Assembly (NCBI RefSeq): GCF_015694525.1
Contig: NZ_JADQDM010000008.1
Span: 150,779-214,778, forward strand
Direction: 5' to 3'
DNA: 64,000 nt
Source of the DNA: Hymenobacter ruricola
GTDB taxonomy: Bacteria; Bacteroidota; Bacteroidia; Cytophagales; Hymenobacteraceae
A program made the position numbers and the translations under genes. Below are positions 50,324-58,690 of the stretch, in pieces. Under the pieces are notes generated by a model, which was given only the letters and a program-made list of their open reading frames with translations, made no database searches and was not told where the DNA came from. Numbering within the stretch: position 1 is the stretch's first letter; each line of letters opens with the position of its first letter.

Positions 50324-50558
50324 GCAATGAAAGGCGGGTAGATGCCAGCAGGCAATAATAGCGCTTTTATGGCTGGCAGCCAAGCAGCTAATTGTGAAGG
50401 CTCTGCATTGCTGCTTGCGCCAGGGCCGGGCAGTGCTTCTGGTTACTTTCTGCTTACGTTTGTACTCATCACGCCTGGCGGCACAAGGGCCCGGGCCGAC
50501 GACCGTTTGGTTGCGTAGTCGTCGGGCCGTTTCCACCGCCGGGTTTTTGGTCGAGCGT

Positions 50559-52577
50559 ATGAACTTCCTTTTACCTACCCGGCTCCTGGCGTGGGCGTTG
50601 CTGCTGCCGCTGTGGGCACAGGCGCAGGGGCAGCCGTCTATCCACAGCCCCGCCGCTTACTTCCCCCCCGACCAAGCCCGCTACAAGCCCGGGGCACCCG
50701 CGCCGCCCGCGCCCAGCCGGCTGCGGGCCGGTATGCCGGCGGGCAGCCGGCCCAGCACGAACGTGTTTGGCTGGCTGCCCGCCTGGATGCCGCTGGACTA
50801 CGCCCAGCAGGTGGAATTTTCGTTGCTGACGCACGTGGCCTACGACGGCTACCAAGCCAACGAGGCGGGCAAGCTGGCGCCCCCAACCTCCGGCGACGCC
50901 GCCAAAGCCGTTGGCCTAGTGCACCAAGCCAACCCCGAGTGCCGGGTGCTGCTGGCCGTGAGCTACCAGGAGCCGGCCCGCAACGCGGCCTTGTTTGAGC
51001 CGGCGGGCGGGCCGAGGCGGCAAGCGTTGGCGCAGGCGCTGGCGCAGCAAGTGAAGGCGGTGCAGGCCGACGGCGTCCACCTCGACCTGGCCTTCCGGTT
51101 TCGGGCAGTGGCGGCGGAGGCGGCCCGGCCCGCCCCCGCCGCCCCCAAAAGCGCCGGCAATGCCCCGGCCCTGACTCCCACCGAGCGCAAAAACAATCAG
51201 AACGCGTTAAATCAAACCACCAAAACCCTGCAGCTCACCCGGGATGCTTTTGCCAAGCAGAAGAAGGCCGGGAAAGCCACCCGGCCGAAGGACTTGGATG
51301 CCTACCGGAAGGCGCAGGCCGACTCCGCGCACTACGACGACCTGCTCCGGGGGGGCGCCGGAAATGCCGCCCCGAAACCCGCGCCCGCGCTGCCCGCCGC
51401 CGGCAGCTCGGACACCCGGCCGGTGGCCGTGCTGGACCTGGTGCAGGCCTTGCGCAAGGCCCTGCCGGCCACGGCCACGCTCACGCTGGGCCTGCCCGCC
51501 GTCGATTCGGCGCAGGTGTATGGCGGGCTGGCGGCCCTCAGCCCATCGGTCGATTTGTTTGTGCTGCAAGCCTTTGACTACACGACCACCCTCCGCACGG
51601 CCGACCCGGGGCCGCTGGCCCCGTTGCAGCCCAGCACCGCCTGGGCCACGCAGGGGCTGGCCTCGTCGGTTACTTATTACCTGAATCAGCGTATTGGGCC
51701 GAAACAGCTGCTGGTGGGACTGGCCTCGCTGGCCAAGGTGTGGACGCGGTTTGACGCCCCCGGCAAGAAGATGCCGCCCGAAGGCACTCCCATTCCCCCC
51801 CGCCCCTACTGGTACCTGACCAGCCGTACCCTGGCGGCCTGGCCGCCCACGTCGCAAAAGTCGGACATTGCCAGCGGCGGCCTGCGGCTGGGCTGGCCGG
51901 CGCCGCCCGTTGCCGACCGGGGCGCGCTGGTGAATGCGTCGTACCTGGCCTGGGCCGACGACTCGGCCAGTCTGGCGGCCCGCTACAATTGGGTGCTCAG
52001 CCAGCAAGTGGGCGGCGTGGGCATTTGGGCGCTGGGTTTTGATGCGCCCGATGCGCCGCTGTGGGGCTACCTGCGCACCCGCCTCACCCAGCCCGTCGGC
52101 GGGGCCGCGGCCGACACCGCCACCGTGGCCGCGGCCGATACCCTGGCCCCCGCCCCGGTGGCCCTGGCGCCGGCCGACACCGCCCGCAAGCCGCTGGCCC
52201 TGGTTCAGAAAGAAAGCCCGTTGGCCACCGACAGCACGGGCACGCTCCTGAAAACGGCGCAGTCGGTGGGCCACTGGATAGAAACCTCCGTGCTGATGCG
52301 GCTGCTGCTGCTGGCGCTGGCGGTGCTGCTGGCCGGGGCCTGGGTGGGCATGGTGGTGGGCGCGGCCCGCACGGCCCGCTACTGGGTGCCCTTCGGCCGC
52401 CGCCGCACCTGGATGCTGGCCGTGCTGCTGGGCGTAGCGGCCCTGCTGGGCCTCTACGTGAGCTGCGTGGGCAACTTCGCCGAGTACAAGATATGGCTGG
52501 CCTGGCTGGGGGCCCTTGCGGTGCTGGCGGGGCTGTGGCTGGCCTACCGGCGCGCCCGCCCGGCCTACCTGCCCTAG
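50559..52577 (+). CDS. GH18-like membrane protein with degenerate active site
   Basis: 672 aa from the ATG at 50559, with a signal peptide (LLPTRLLAWALLLPLWAQAQ). Residues 60-500 resemble the GH18 chitinase barrel (VFGWLPAWMPLDYAQQ, VDLFVLQAFDYTTTL, GVGIWALGFDAPDAPLWGYL). The catalytic motif DGxDxDxE is ADGVHLDLAF (Asp171 to Ala178), so the essential Glu is replaced. A lysine-rich insert sits near 190-275. Three transmembrane helices end the protein (LLLLALAVLLAGAWVGMVVG; WMLAVLLGVAALLGLYVSC; IWLAWLGALAVLAGLWLAY). Likely a glycan-binding, membrane-anchored protein rather than an active chitinase. Divergent from the cargo toxin gene. Confidence 0.75.
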   Translation: MNFLLPTRLLAWALLLPLWAQAQGQPSIHSPAAYFPPDQARYKPGAPAPPAPSRLRAGMPAGSRPSTNVFGWLPAWMPLDYAQQVEFSLLTHVAYDGYQANEAGKLAPPTSGDAAKAVGLVHQANPECRVLLAVSYQEPARNAALFEPAGGPRRQALAQALAQQVKAVQADGVHLDLAFRFRAVAAEAARPAPAAPKSAGNAPALTPTERKNNQNALNQTTKTLQLTRDAFAKQKKAGKATRPKDLDAYRKAQADSAHYDDLLRGGAGNAAPKPAPALPAAGSSDTRPVAVLDLVQALRKALPATATLTLGLPAVDSAQVYGGLAALSPSVDLFVLQAFDYTTTLRTADPGPLAPLQPSTAWATQGLASSVTYYLNQRIGPKQLLVGLASLAKVWTRFDAPGKKMPPEGTPIPPRPYWYLTSRTLAAWPPTSQKSDIASGGLRLGWPAPPVADRGALVNASYLAWADDSASLAARYNWVLSQQVGGVGIWALGFDAPDAPLWGYLRTRLTQPVGGAAADTATVAAADTLAPAPVALAPADTARKPLALVQKESPLATDSTGTLLKTAQSVGHWIETSVLMRLLLLALAVLLAGAWVGMVVGAARTARYWVPFGRRRTWMLAVLLGVAALLGLYVSCVGNFAEYKIWLAWLGALAVLAGLWLAYRRARPAYLP

Positions 52578-52584
52578 GCGGGCG

Positions 52585-52887
52585 CTAGGCCGGGCGGGGC
52601 CGGCGGGTTTCCTGCGGAATGGCCTGGGCCAGCCGGGCCGCGGCCGCCGTGCCCAGCCGGCCCATGTAGCAGCTCAGCACGGCCAGGACGTAGAGCGCCA
52701 CTTCCACCGCCAGTTCCGTGCCCAGCAGGCTCTGCAGGCCGTCCTTCAGGGTAGTAGACTGCTCCGGGCTGGTGGCGTGGTCGATGAGCGTGTACAGGAG
52801 CATGGCCAGCGGCACGGCCGCCACCAGAATAACCAGCAGCCACAGCAGCTCACGAACGAGGAAAGGCTTGGAAGCGGGCGCTGCCAT
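52585..52887 (-). CDS. Small two-TM membrane protein
   Basis: 100 aa from the start at 52887 (MAAPASKPFLVREL). The helices are LLWLLVILVAAVPLAMLLYTLI and ELAVEVALYVLAVLSCYMGR, separated by a polar loop. No recognised family. It converges on the GH18-like gene with 7 bases between stops. Together with its larger multi-TM neighbour at 53972 it could form an envelope complex, but this is position-based inference only. Confidence 0.6.
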   Translation of the reverse strand: MAAPASKPFLVRELLWLLVILVAAVPLAMLLYTLIDHATSPEQSTTLKDGLQSLLGTELAVEVALYVLAVLSCYMGRLGTAAAARLAQAIPQETRRPRPA

Positions 52888-53032
52888 AAACGAAAGAGTA
52901 AAAAGGTAAACCGGGCCGTGAAAGCCGCTGCCACTCAGCAACAACCGGCGGCCAGCCCGACAGCCCGGCAAAAGTCCGGCCTATGACCGGAAATAACAAC
53001 AAAAAGCGTGGACGATGCTGGCCTGGTCGGCG

Positions 53033-53887
53033 CTAGCCGTTTCCCAGAATGCCGCCGCTCCAGCAGTATTCGTCGTCCTCCAGCGCGTACCAGCGGTTGT
53101 TGCCGCCGATGTCTTCGCCCAGCACGCGGCCGGTGTACTCCAGCTGCTGCCCGGCCGGCACCACGCGGCCCGGGGCCTCCCGCGAGGGTTGGCCGTAGCG
53201 CAGGTTCAGGCGGGCGCGCACCGTGATGGTGCCCGTGGGCGGCGCGCTCATCCAGGCATCGGGCCCAAGAGCCGGGGCCGCGGGCGCAAGCCCGGCCGGG
53301 CCGACGCCCGCGCCGCTGTAGCGGGCCAGGGCGTCGGCCACGTCGCGCAGCAGTTGGGCGAAGGTGCGGCCGCTTTTTTTCAGGCCCGAAACCGGGTCGG
53401 TTTTGCGGGAAGGGTCGAGTTCGTGGTGGCCGATGATGTCGCGGGCCGGGTCGAGCGTAAACTTCCAGCAGGCGTAGGCCAGCACCCACACGAAGCGCTT
53501 GTAGGCTTCGTCGGCATTGATGTTGGCGCCGTAGCAGTACTCGAAGCCAATGGCCGCGTCGTTGGCGTGGCACTTGTAGCGGCGCAGGTCTTCCTTTTCG
53601 GGGCAGTTGTAGCGCACGTGCCAGGCCTTTTCGGGCCGGTCCGTCGTCAGGGCCGGCACGCATTCAATTATCTGCTTGTCATCCACGAAGATGTGCGCCG
53701 AGGCGCTGGCCTCCTGGCAGGACTTCTCGTAGTACTTCACGTTGCCGGCCGCCGTCGAGCCGGGGTTGCCGGTGTCGTGGGCCACCAAAAACCGGATTTT
53801 GTTGGCCGGCAGCTTGCTGCGCCGCTTCGAAGGCGCCGGCAGCCAGTTCGGCGTAATGGTGTATTCGCGGTCGGGAAACAGGCGCAT
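53033..53887 (-). CDS. N-acetylmuramoyl-L-alanine amidase (Amidase_2) with C-terminal SH3-like domain
   Basis: Cleaves the amide between muramic acid and the stem peptide, 284 aa, without signal peptide. Zinc-ligand and catalytic motifs are intact: FLVAHDTGNPGSTAAGN (His), EKAWHVRYNC, and DIIGHHELDPSRKTDPV (His/Asp). The C-terminal 70 residues (GTITVRARLNLRYGQPSREA through DDEYCWSGGILGNG) form an SH3-like wall-binding module. The missing export signal resembles phage endolysins and suggests it acts after cell lysis or is carried by another route. With the GH108 enzyme it supplies both cuts needed to open peptidoglycan. Confidence 0.9.
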   Translation of the reverse strand: MRLFPDREYTITPNWLPAPSKRRSKLPANKIRFLVAHDTGNPGSTAAGNVKYYEKSCQEASASAHIFVDDKQIIECVPALTTDRPEKAWHVRYNCPEKEDLRRYKCHANDAAIGFEYCYGANINADEAYKRFVWVLAYACWKFTLDPARDIIGHHELDPSRKTDPVSGLKKSGRTFAQLLRDVADALARYSGAGVGPAGLAPAAPALGPDAWMSAPPTGTITVRARLNLRYGQPSREAPGRVVPAGQQLEYTGRVLGEDIGGNNRWYALEDDEYCWSGGILGNG

Positions 53888-53971
53888 GGGTTCGCAGGGT
53901 AGAAGAAAGCAGGGCGTAAATTAAGTAAAATATAGGAATAGTTACGTCGGCGGCGCGCCGCCCGGTGGGCC

Positions 53972-55669
53972 TCAGCCGCCCACGGGCCAGCCGGCGTCGT
54001 AGCCTTCCGGGGGGCCCATGTCGTCTTCCTCGTGGTAGAGCACCTCGCCCGTTTCCAAATCGGCCAGCGACGGGCTGGGGGCTGGAGCATCCGCCACGCC
54101 CGCCGTGGCCGGAGCCGGCAGGTTCGGCAGGTCCGGCAGTGAAGCGGGTTCGTCCGGCACCGCCGGCAACAGCGTAGCGGCTACCACCGGCAGGTTCGGC
54201 GCCACGGGGGCCGGCACGGGCGCTTCCGGAGGCGACACGGGTACAGCAGGGGCCGGCGCGGGTTCCGCAGGAGGTGGCGCCGGTGTAGCCGGAAACACCT
54301 CCTGCGGGGCCGCAGCCGGCTCCGGCCAGGCCACAGCGGCCGGCGCCACAGCCACCACCGGCGCGGCAGCGGCTGCTGGCTCCGCAAAGGCCGGCCAGGC
54401 GGGCGCTGGGGCAGGAGGCGGGGCGGGCGCCGGCCAGGCCGGCAACGGGGCCACTACGGCCGGCGCCGCGGGCAGGGCCGGCTCAGCCGGCAAACGATAA
54501 GGCCACCACCGCTTCGACCCTAAGTAGGCCAGGCTGCTGAAAGCCAGCAACAAGGGCAGCCCGAGCGGCCAGGCCGGCAGCACGCCCGTCGCGTACACCG
54601 TCGCCACGAGGCAACCGCCCAATACCAGCGAAACCAGCACGAACTGGAGGCGCTGAATGGCCAGCCCGCGCTCGTCGCACAGCAAATCGGCCAGCCAGCC
54701 CCGGCTGTGGAGCCGTTGGTCGGGGTCCTCAGTCGGCGCGGCCCAGGCGGCCAGCGCCGCCGTGCCCGCGCTGATGCCCAGCAGCACCAGCGTGGCCACC
54801 GGCACGGCCGGCAGCGCCCCCGTGAGGCCGCCGCTCGCCAGCCCGCCGCCCAGCACCAGGAAGCCCCACCACGCCAGCTGCGCGCGGGCCAAGCTGTAGG
54901 GCGGTGCGGCATCGGCCAGGGGCAGCAGGTAGCCGTCGTCGTCGGTGGGCCGGGGCACGGGCACCCGGAGCAGCCACGAGCGGGCCGCGGCCACCAGCAG
55001 CAAAATGCCCGCCAATGCCGCCAGCCCCAGCCCCACCAGCCAGCCCTGGCCGGGCGCCAGCAGCACGGTGCCGGCCCGGCGGGTGGCCGGGTGGGTGAGC
55101 AGCTGGCGGGCCGTGCCCAGGCCCAGGCGCACCGGGTGGGCCTCCTGCCAGGGCGCGCCGTCGGCCAGGGCCCAGTAGTCGCGAGCAGCATCGCGTCGCA
55201 GGGCAAACACCACGCGGGTAAGGGCGCCGCTCGGTGCGGCTGAGGAATCGGGCGGCGCGGCGGCGACAGGTGCCACGGCGGCGGGGGCCGCAGCCCCGGG
55301 CCAGCCGCCGGCACCCAGGCTGTCGGCGCGGGCGGGGGCCGGGCGGGCGGCGGTTCGGCGGACGGCCGCGGCCGGCGCGGCCGTATCAGCCAGGGTGTAC
55401 ACGGCCAGCGGGGCCAGCCCGTGCAGGGGGATGCCGTTGAGGTAAAGTGTCAGGCCGCGGGCCGAACGGCCACCAGCCTGCCCGACGGGCAGCCCGCTGA
55501 CTTCCAGCGTGACAGTGCTGCCGAGCCGGAGCGTAGAATCCTGCCCGAAGGCGCCCGTGGGGTAAACGCGGCGCAGCGTGGGCTGCTGCCCCGAGGCCGC
55601 GCCGGCCAGCCCGAACACTAGCCCGCCGGCCATCAGCAGGCGGCTGGAAATCCGTAATGGTATGTGCAT
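53972..55669 (-). CDS. Multi-TM protein with long Pro/Ala-rich cytoplasmic tail
   Basis: 565 aa from the start at 55669 (MHIPLRISSRLLMAGG), with a signal peptide. An Ig-like or IPT-like periplasmic part follows (QPTLRRVYPTGAFGQDSTLR; STVTLEVSGLPVG). Membrane helices appear as GWLVGLGLAALAGILLLVAA, LAWWGFLVLGGGLASGGLTG, VATLVLLGISAGTAALAAW and FVLVSLVLGGCLVATVYATG. The last 180 residues are Pro/Ala-rich and end acidic (EEDDMGPPEGYD). Family unknown. It could be a flexible anchor or signal-transmitting component in the envelope. It lies upstream of the amidase gene on the same strand. Confidence 0.7.
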   Translation of the reverse strand: MHIPLRISSRLLMAGGLVFGLAGAASGQQPTLRRVYPTGAFGQDSTLRLGSTVTLEVSGLPVGQAGGRSARGLTLYLNGIPLHGLAPLAVYTLADTAAPAAAVRRTAARPAPARADSLGAGGWPGAAAPAAVAPVAAAPPDSSAAPSGALTRVVFALRRDAARDYWALADGAPWQEAHPVRLGLGTARQLLTHPATRRAGTVLLAPGQGWLVGLGLAALAGILLLVAAARSWLLRVPVPRPTDDDGYLLPLADAAPPYSLARAQLAWWGFLVLGGGLASGGLTGALPAVPVATLVLLGISAGTAALAAWAAPTEDPDQRLHSRGWLADLLCDERGLAIQRLQFVLVSLVLGGCLVATVYATGVLPAWPLGLPLLLAFSSLAYLGSKRWWPYRLPAEPALPAAPAVVAPLPAWPAPAPPPAPAPAWPAFAEPAAAAAPVVAVAPAAVAWPEPAAAPQEVFPATPAPPPAEPAPAPAVPVSPPEAPVPAPVAPNLPVVAATLLPAVPDEPASLPDLPNLPAPATAGVADAPAPSPSLADLETGEVLYHEEDDMGPPEGYDAGWPVGG

Positions 55670-55886
55670 ATATATCAGGAAGCAGCGCCGAAGGGCCGGC
55701 CGGTCAATCGGGGGCCAATATACTGCCCCGGACCGCAGCGCCGGTCTTCCGCAACTGGCTGGTTCGGGGCTATGGTTTGGGGCTTTGATTGCTGGCCAAA
55801 GCGGCCTTACCTTGCGAGCGCTGAACAATTTACAGCTGCCGCGGCCCATCGTTCATCTACCCACTCCTGTTACCTTCTATATTTTC

Positions 55887-56549
55887 ATGGCAGATTTTTC
55901 GGGGTACTTTCCCAAGCTCCTGCGCAACGAGGGCAACTACTGCCACCACCCGACCGACCCGGGCGGCGAAACCTACCGCGGCATTGCCCGCGTCTACAAC
56001 CGCAACTGGGCGGGATGGCCCATCGTCGACGCCGTAAAAAAACAGCTGGGCCTCACCAGCCCCGTGCCGAAGGCCTCCTGGGGCACCATCAACAAAGCGC
56101 TGGGCAGCAACGCCGGGCTGGGAGAAAACATCAAGCAGTTTTACCAGGCCCTGTACTGGAACCCGCTGCGCCTCAACGAGGTCGAGTCGCAATCGGTGGC
56201 CGAGCAGCTGGCCGACCACGGCGTGAACGCCGGCATCAGCCGCCCGGCCAAAATGCTCCAATTCCTGCTCAGCACCGAGTACGGCGCGGCGATACAGGTT
56301 GACGGCAAGATTGGGCCGCTGACCATTGAGGCCCTCAACAGCACCCTGCCGCCCCTCTTTTACCTGAGCCTGGTGGAAATGCGCCGCGCCTTCTACTACT
56401 ACCGGGCCGGCTGCCCCCTCACGTCGACGCCCAACATGGCCGCCTGGCGCGACTTCCTGCACAACAAGCTGAACGTGCGGCCCGACGGGCGCATGAAGCA
56501 GTACCTGGCGTCCTGGCTCAGCCGCACCCAGGTGCCGTTTGTTTCCTGA
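55887..56549 (+). CDS. GH108 muramidase with peptidoglycan-binding domain
   Basis: Lysozyme-like enzyme cleaving the glycan backbone, 220 aa, cytosolic without signal peptide. The GH108 catalytic region is LLRNEGNYCHHPTDPGGETY with the conserved Glu, and RGIARVYNRNWAGWPIVDA follows. The second half (QVDGKIGPLTIEALN) matches the predicted peptidoglycan-binding domain usually paired with GH108. Such pairs are typical of phage endolysins. Located between the membrane protein and the SLOG gene, it is best read as part of a lysis or wall-penetration set with the amidase. Confidence 0.9.
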   Translation: MADFSGYFPKLLRNEGNYCHHPTDPGGETYRGIARVYNRNWAGWPIVDAVKKQLGLTSPVPKASWGTINKALGSNAGLGENIKQFYQALYWNPLRLNEVESQSVAEQLADHGVNAGISRPAKMLQFLLSTEYGAAIQVDGKIGPLTIEALNSTLPPLFYLSLVEMRRAFYYYRAGCPLTSTPNMAAWRDFLHNKLNVRPDGRMKQYLASWLSRTQVPFVS

Positions 56550-56602
56550 AAGGCCCCGGCCCGCTTTTTTGCTTCTACCACTTTCCTTCCTTCTAGATTG
56601 AG

Positions 56603-58600
56603 ATGAACAAGTCGACCATCGCCTTCGGGCCCCGGCTGAGCACCGTGCTGCGCACCAGCGAGGGCGAGGACCTGCCCGCCATTGCCGACCAGCTGGGCCT
56701 GCCCGCCTACGACGCGGTGATGGCCGTCATCGGCGGCGCCAACAGCCTGGACCCCGACCTGCTGCCCCGGCTCGGCCTGCTGTTTGAGCGCGGGGTGGCC
56801 CACGCGGCGCTGGGCGCCCGGGCCGTGCTGGTGGACGGCGGCACTCAGTCGGGGGTGATGGCGCTGCTGGGCGAGGCCGTGGCCGTGCTGGCCCACCGCA
56901 CGCCGCTGGTGGGCGTGGCCCCGGCCAGCCTGGTGGGCTACCCGCAGGCCCCGGCCGGCGGGGCCGTGGCCGAGCCCAACCATTCGCACTTCGTGCTCAC
57001 GCCGGGCACCCACTGGGGCGACGAAACCCCCACTCTGCTGGGGCTGGTGCACGAGCTGGCCGGCCGCGGGGGGCAGCCGCGCCCGGCGGTGGTGCTGCTG
57101 GTGGGCGGCGGCCCGGTGGCCCGCACCGAGGTGGTGCAGGCCGTGCGCCTGGGCCTGCCCATTGTGGTGCTCACCGGCTCCGGCGGGCTGGCCGACCAGC
57201 TGGCCACTGCCTGGGCTGCCCGTGCCGAACTGGCCGACGACCCGGCCTGGGCCGAAATCCTGACCGAAGGCCGCCTGCGCTTCTACCCCCTGAAAAAATC
57301 GGTGGAAGGCCTGGAAAATGCCTTGCTGCGCGAGCTGGGCAACGACCCGGTGCTGCTGCAGGCCTGGGAAACCTTTGCCGACTACGACCACAACGCCAAC
57401 CGCCAGCAGGTCAAGTTCGACCGGCTGCAGCGGGCCATCATCTGGCTCGGCATTGCGGGCACGGCCCTGGCCCTGGTGCAGCAGATGTACGCGCCCAAAA
57501 TTGGCCTGGGTGCGCTCTGGCAGACGCGGCAGTACCAGTGGTGGGGCCTCTACCAGGTGCTGCTGCTGGTGCCCATCACGCTCACGCTGCTCGTGACGGT
57601 GGCCAACCAGTTTAAGCAGGGCAACAAGTGGCTGCAGTTGCGGGCCGGGGCCGAGGCTGTGAAGCGCGAAATCTACCGCTACCGGGCCCGGGCCATGTAC
57701 TATGCCGAGGGCGCCGCCGCCAACCCGCCCGGCGAGCTGGCCCAGCGCGTTATGGACATCACCAGCCACACCATGAGCACGGAGGTCAACACGTCCTCGC
57801 TGGTGCCCTACGATAAGCGGCAGGGCTTCCCGCCCTACTCCGGGCCCCACGACGACGGCCTGGGCTACCTCAGCCCGGCGCGCTACGTGGAAGTGCGCCT
57901 CGACGACCAGCTGGGGTATTTTCGGGGTAAGGCGGTGCAGTTGGAGCGGCAGCTCAAGGCGCTGTCGTGGGCCACGTTTCTGATAGGGGCTTTGGGCACT
58001 TACCTGGCGGCCATTGGGATGCAAATTTGGATTGCCCTGACCACGGCCGTGGTGGCGGGCATCGGCACCTACCTGGGCTACCGGCAAGTGGGCACCAACC
58101 TCGGCAAATACAACCTGGCCGCCACCAACCTGGCTAATGTGCGCGCCTGGTGGCTGGCCCTGCCGCCCGAAGACCGCAGCACCGCCGCCAGCGCCGACAC
58201 GCTGGTGGAAAAAACCGAGCAGGTGCTGCAAATCGACCTCGAAGGCTGGGTGCAGCACATGCAAAACGCGCTGGCCGAGCTGCACAAAAATCAAAACGCG
58301 GCCCGCGAGCGCGAAGAAGCCAAAGTGGCGGCCCTGGTGGCCCGGCGCGAGAAACAGCTGGCCGCCAGCGGCGAGGAAGAGGGCGCCGCCGGCGGCCCCG
58401 CCGACCCGCTGTTCCTCTACGGCGCGAAGCTCCCGCCCGTGGCCGGCGACGACGCTCCCGGCGGCCCCCGCATCCTCGAAGACGAGAATCCCGACGATGA
58501 GCTCGGCGAAGAAGCAGACGAAGCAGGGCCCCAACGCTCGCGCGCCGCGGCCAGCAAAGCGCCAGTAGCGGAAGAGGAAGAAGAGGAAGCGCTGGGATAA
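56603..58600 (+). CDS. SLOG (TRPM/LSDAT-like) plus SLATT/DUF4231-like membrane protein
   Basis: Likely nucleotide-sensing membrane effector, 665 aa. Residues about 1-240 match the SLOG/LSDAT fold (YDAVMAVIGGANSLDPDL, ARAVLVDGGTQSGVMALLGE, HFVLTPGTHWGDETPTLLG, PIVVLTGSGGLADQLATAW). Helices at about 278-297 (AIIWLGIAGTALALVQ), 318-336 (VLLLVPITLTLLVTVANQF) and 456-492 (ATFLIGALGTYLAAIG and AVVAGIGTYLG) form SLATT-like pairs. A long acidic tail ends the protein. SLOG-SLATT proteins occur in bacterial conflict systems, where a bound nucleotide derivative is thought to open a membrane pore. It converges on the nSTAND gene over a shared terminator. Ligand and effect are inferred. Confidence 0.82.
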   Translation: MNKSTIAFGPRLSTVLRTSEGEDLPAIADQLGLPAYDAVMAVIGGANSLDPDLLPRLGLLFERGVAHAALGARAVLVDGGTQSGVMALLGEAVAVLAHRTPLVGVAPASLVGYPQAPAGGAVAEPNHSHFVLTPGTHWGDETPTLLGLVHELAGRGGQPRPAVVLLVGGGPVARTEVVQAVRLGLPIVVLTGSGGLADQLATAWAARAELADDPAWAEILTEGRLRFYPLKKSVEGLENALLRELGNDPVLLQAWETFADYDHNANRQQVKFDRLQRAIIWLGIAGTALALVQQMYAPKIGLGALWQTRQYQWWGLYQVLLLVPITLTLLVTVANQFKQGNKWLQLRAGAEAVKREIYRYRARAMYYAEGAAANPPGELAQRVMDITSHTMSTEVNTSSLVPYDKRQGFPPYSGPHDDGLGYLSPARYVEVRLDDQLGYFRGKAVQLERQLKALSWATFLIGALGTYLAAIGMQIWIALTTAVVAGIGTYLGYRQVGTNLGKYNLAATNLANVRAWWLALPPEDRSTAASADTLVEKTEQVLQIDLEGWVQHMQNALAELHKNQNAAREREEAKVAALVARREKQLAASGEEEGAAGGPADPLFLYGAKLPPVAGDDAPGGPRILEDENPDDELGEEADEAGPQRSRAAASKAPVAEEEEEEALG

Positions 58601-58624
58601 TTCCCGGTAATGCAACAACAGGTT

Positions 58625-58680
58625 CGCGGGCGTTTGGGCGGGCTGACGGCTTTGGTCATCAGCCCGCCCAAACGCCCGCG
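58625..58680. terminator. Bidirectional terminator hairpin between convergent genes
   Basis: Perfect 22-base stem (58625-58646 with 58659-58680) with a 12-base loop, GC-rich (core GGGCGTTTGGGCGGGC). It lies in the 90-base gap between the SLOG and nSTAND genes, pointing toward each other. It lacks a long T tract on the plus side but is a very stable symmetrical structure. Confidence 0.75.
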
Positions 58681-58690
58681 GCATTAAGCC

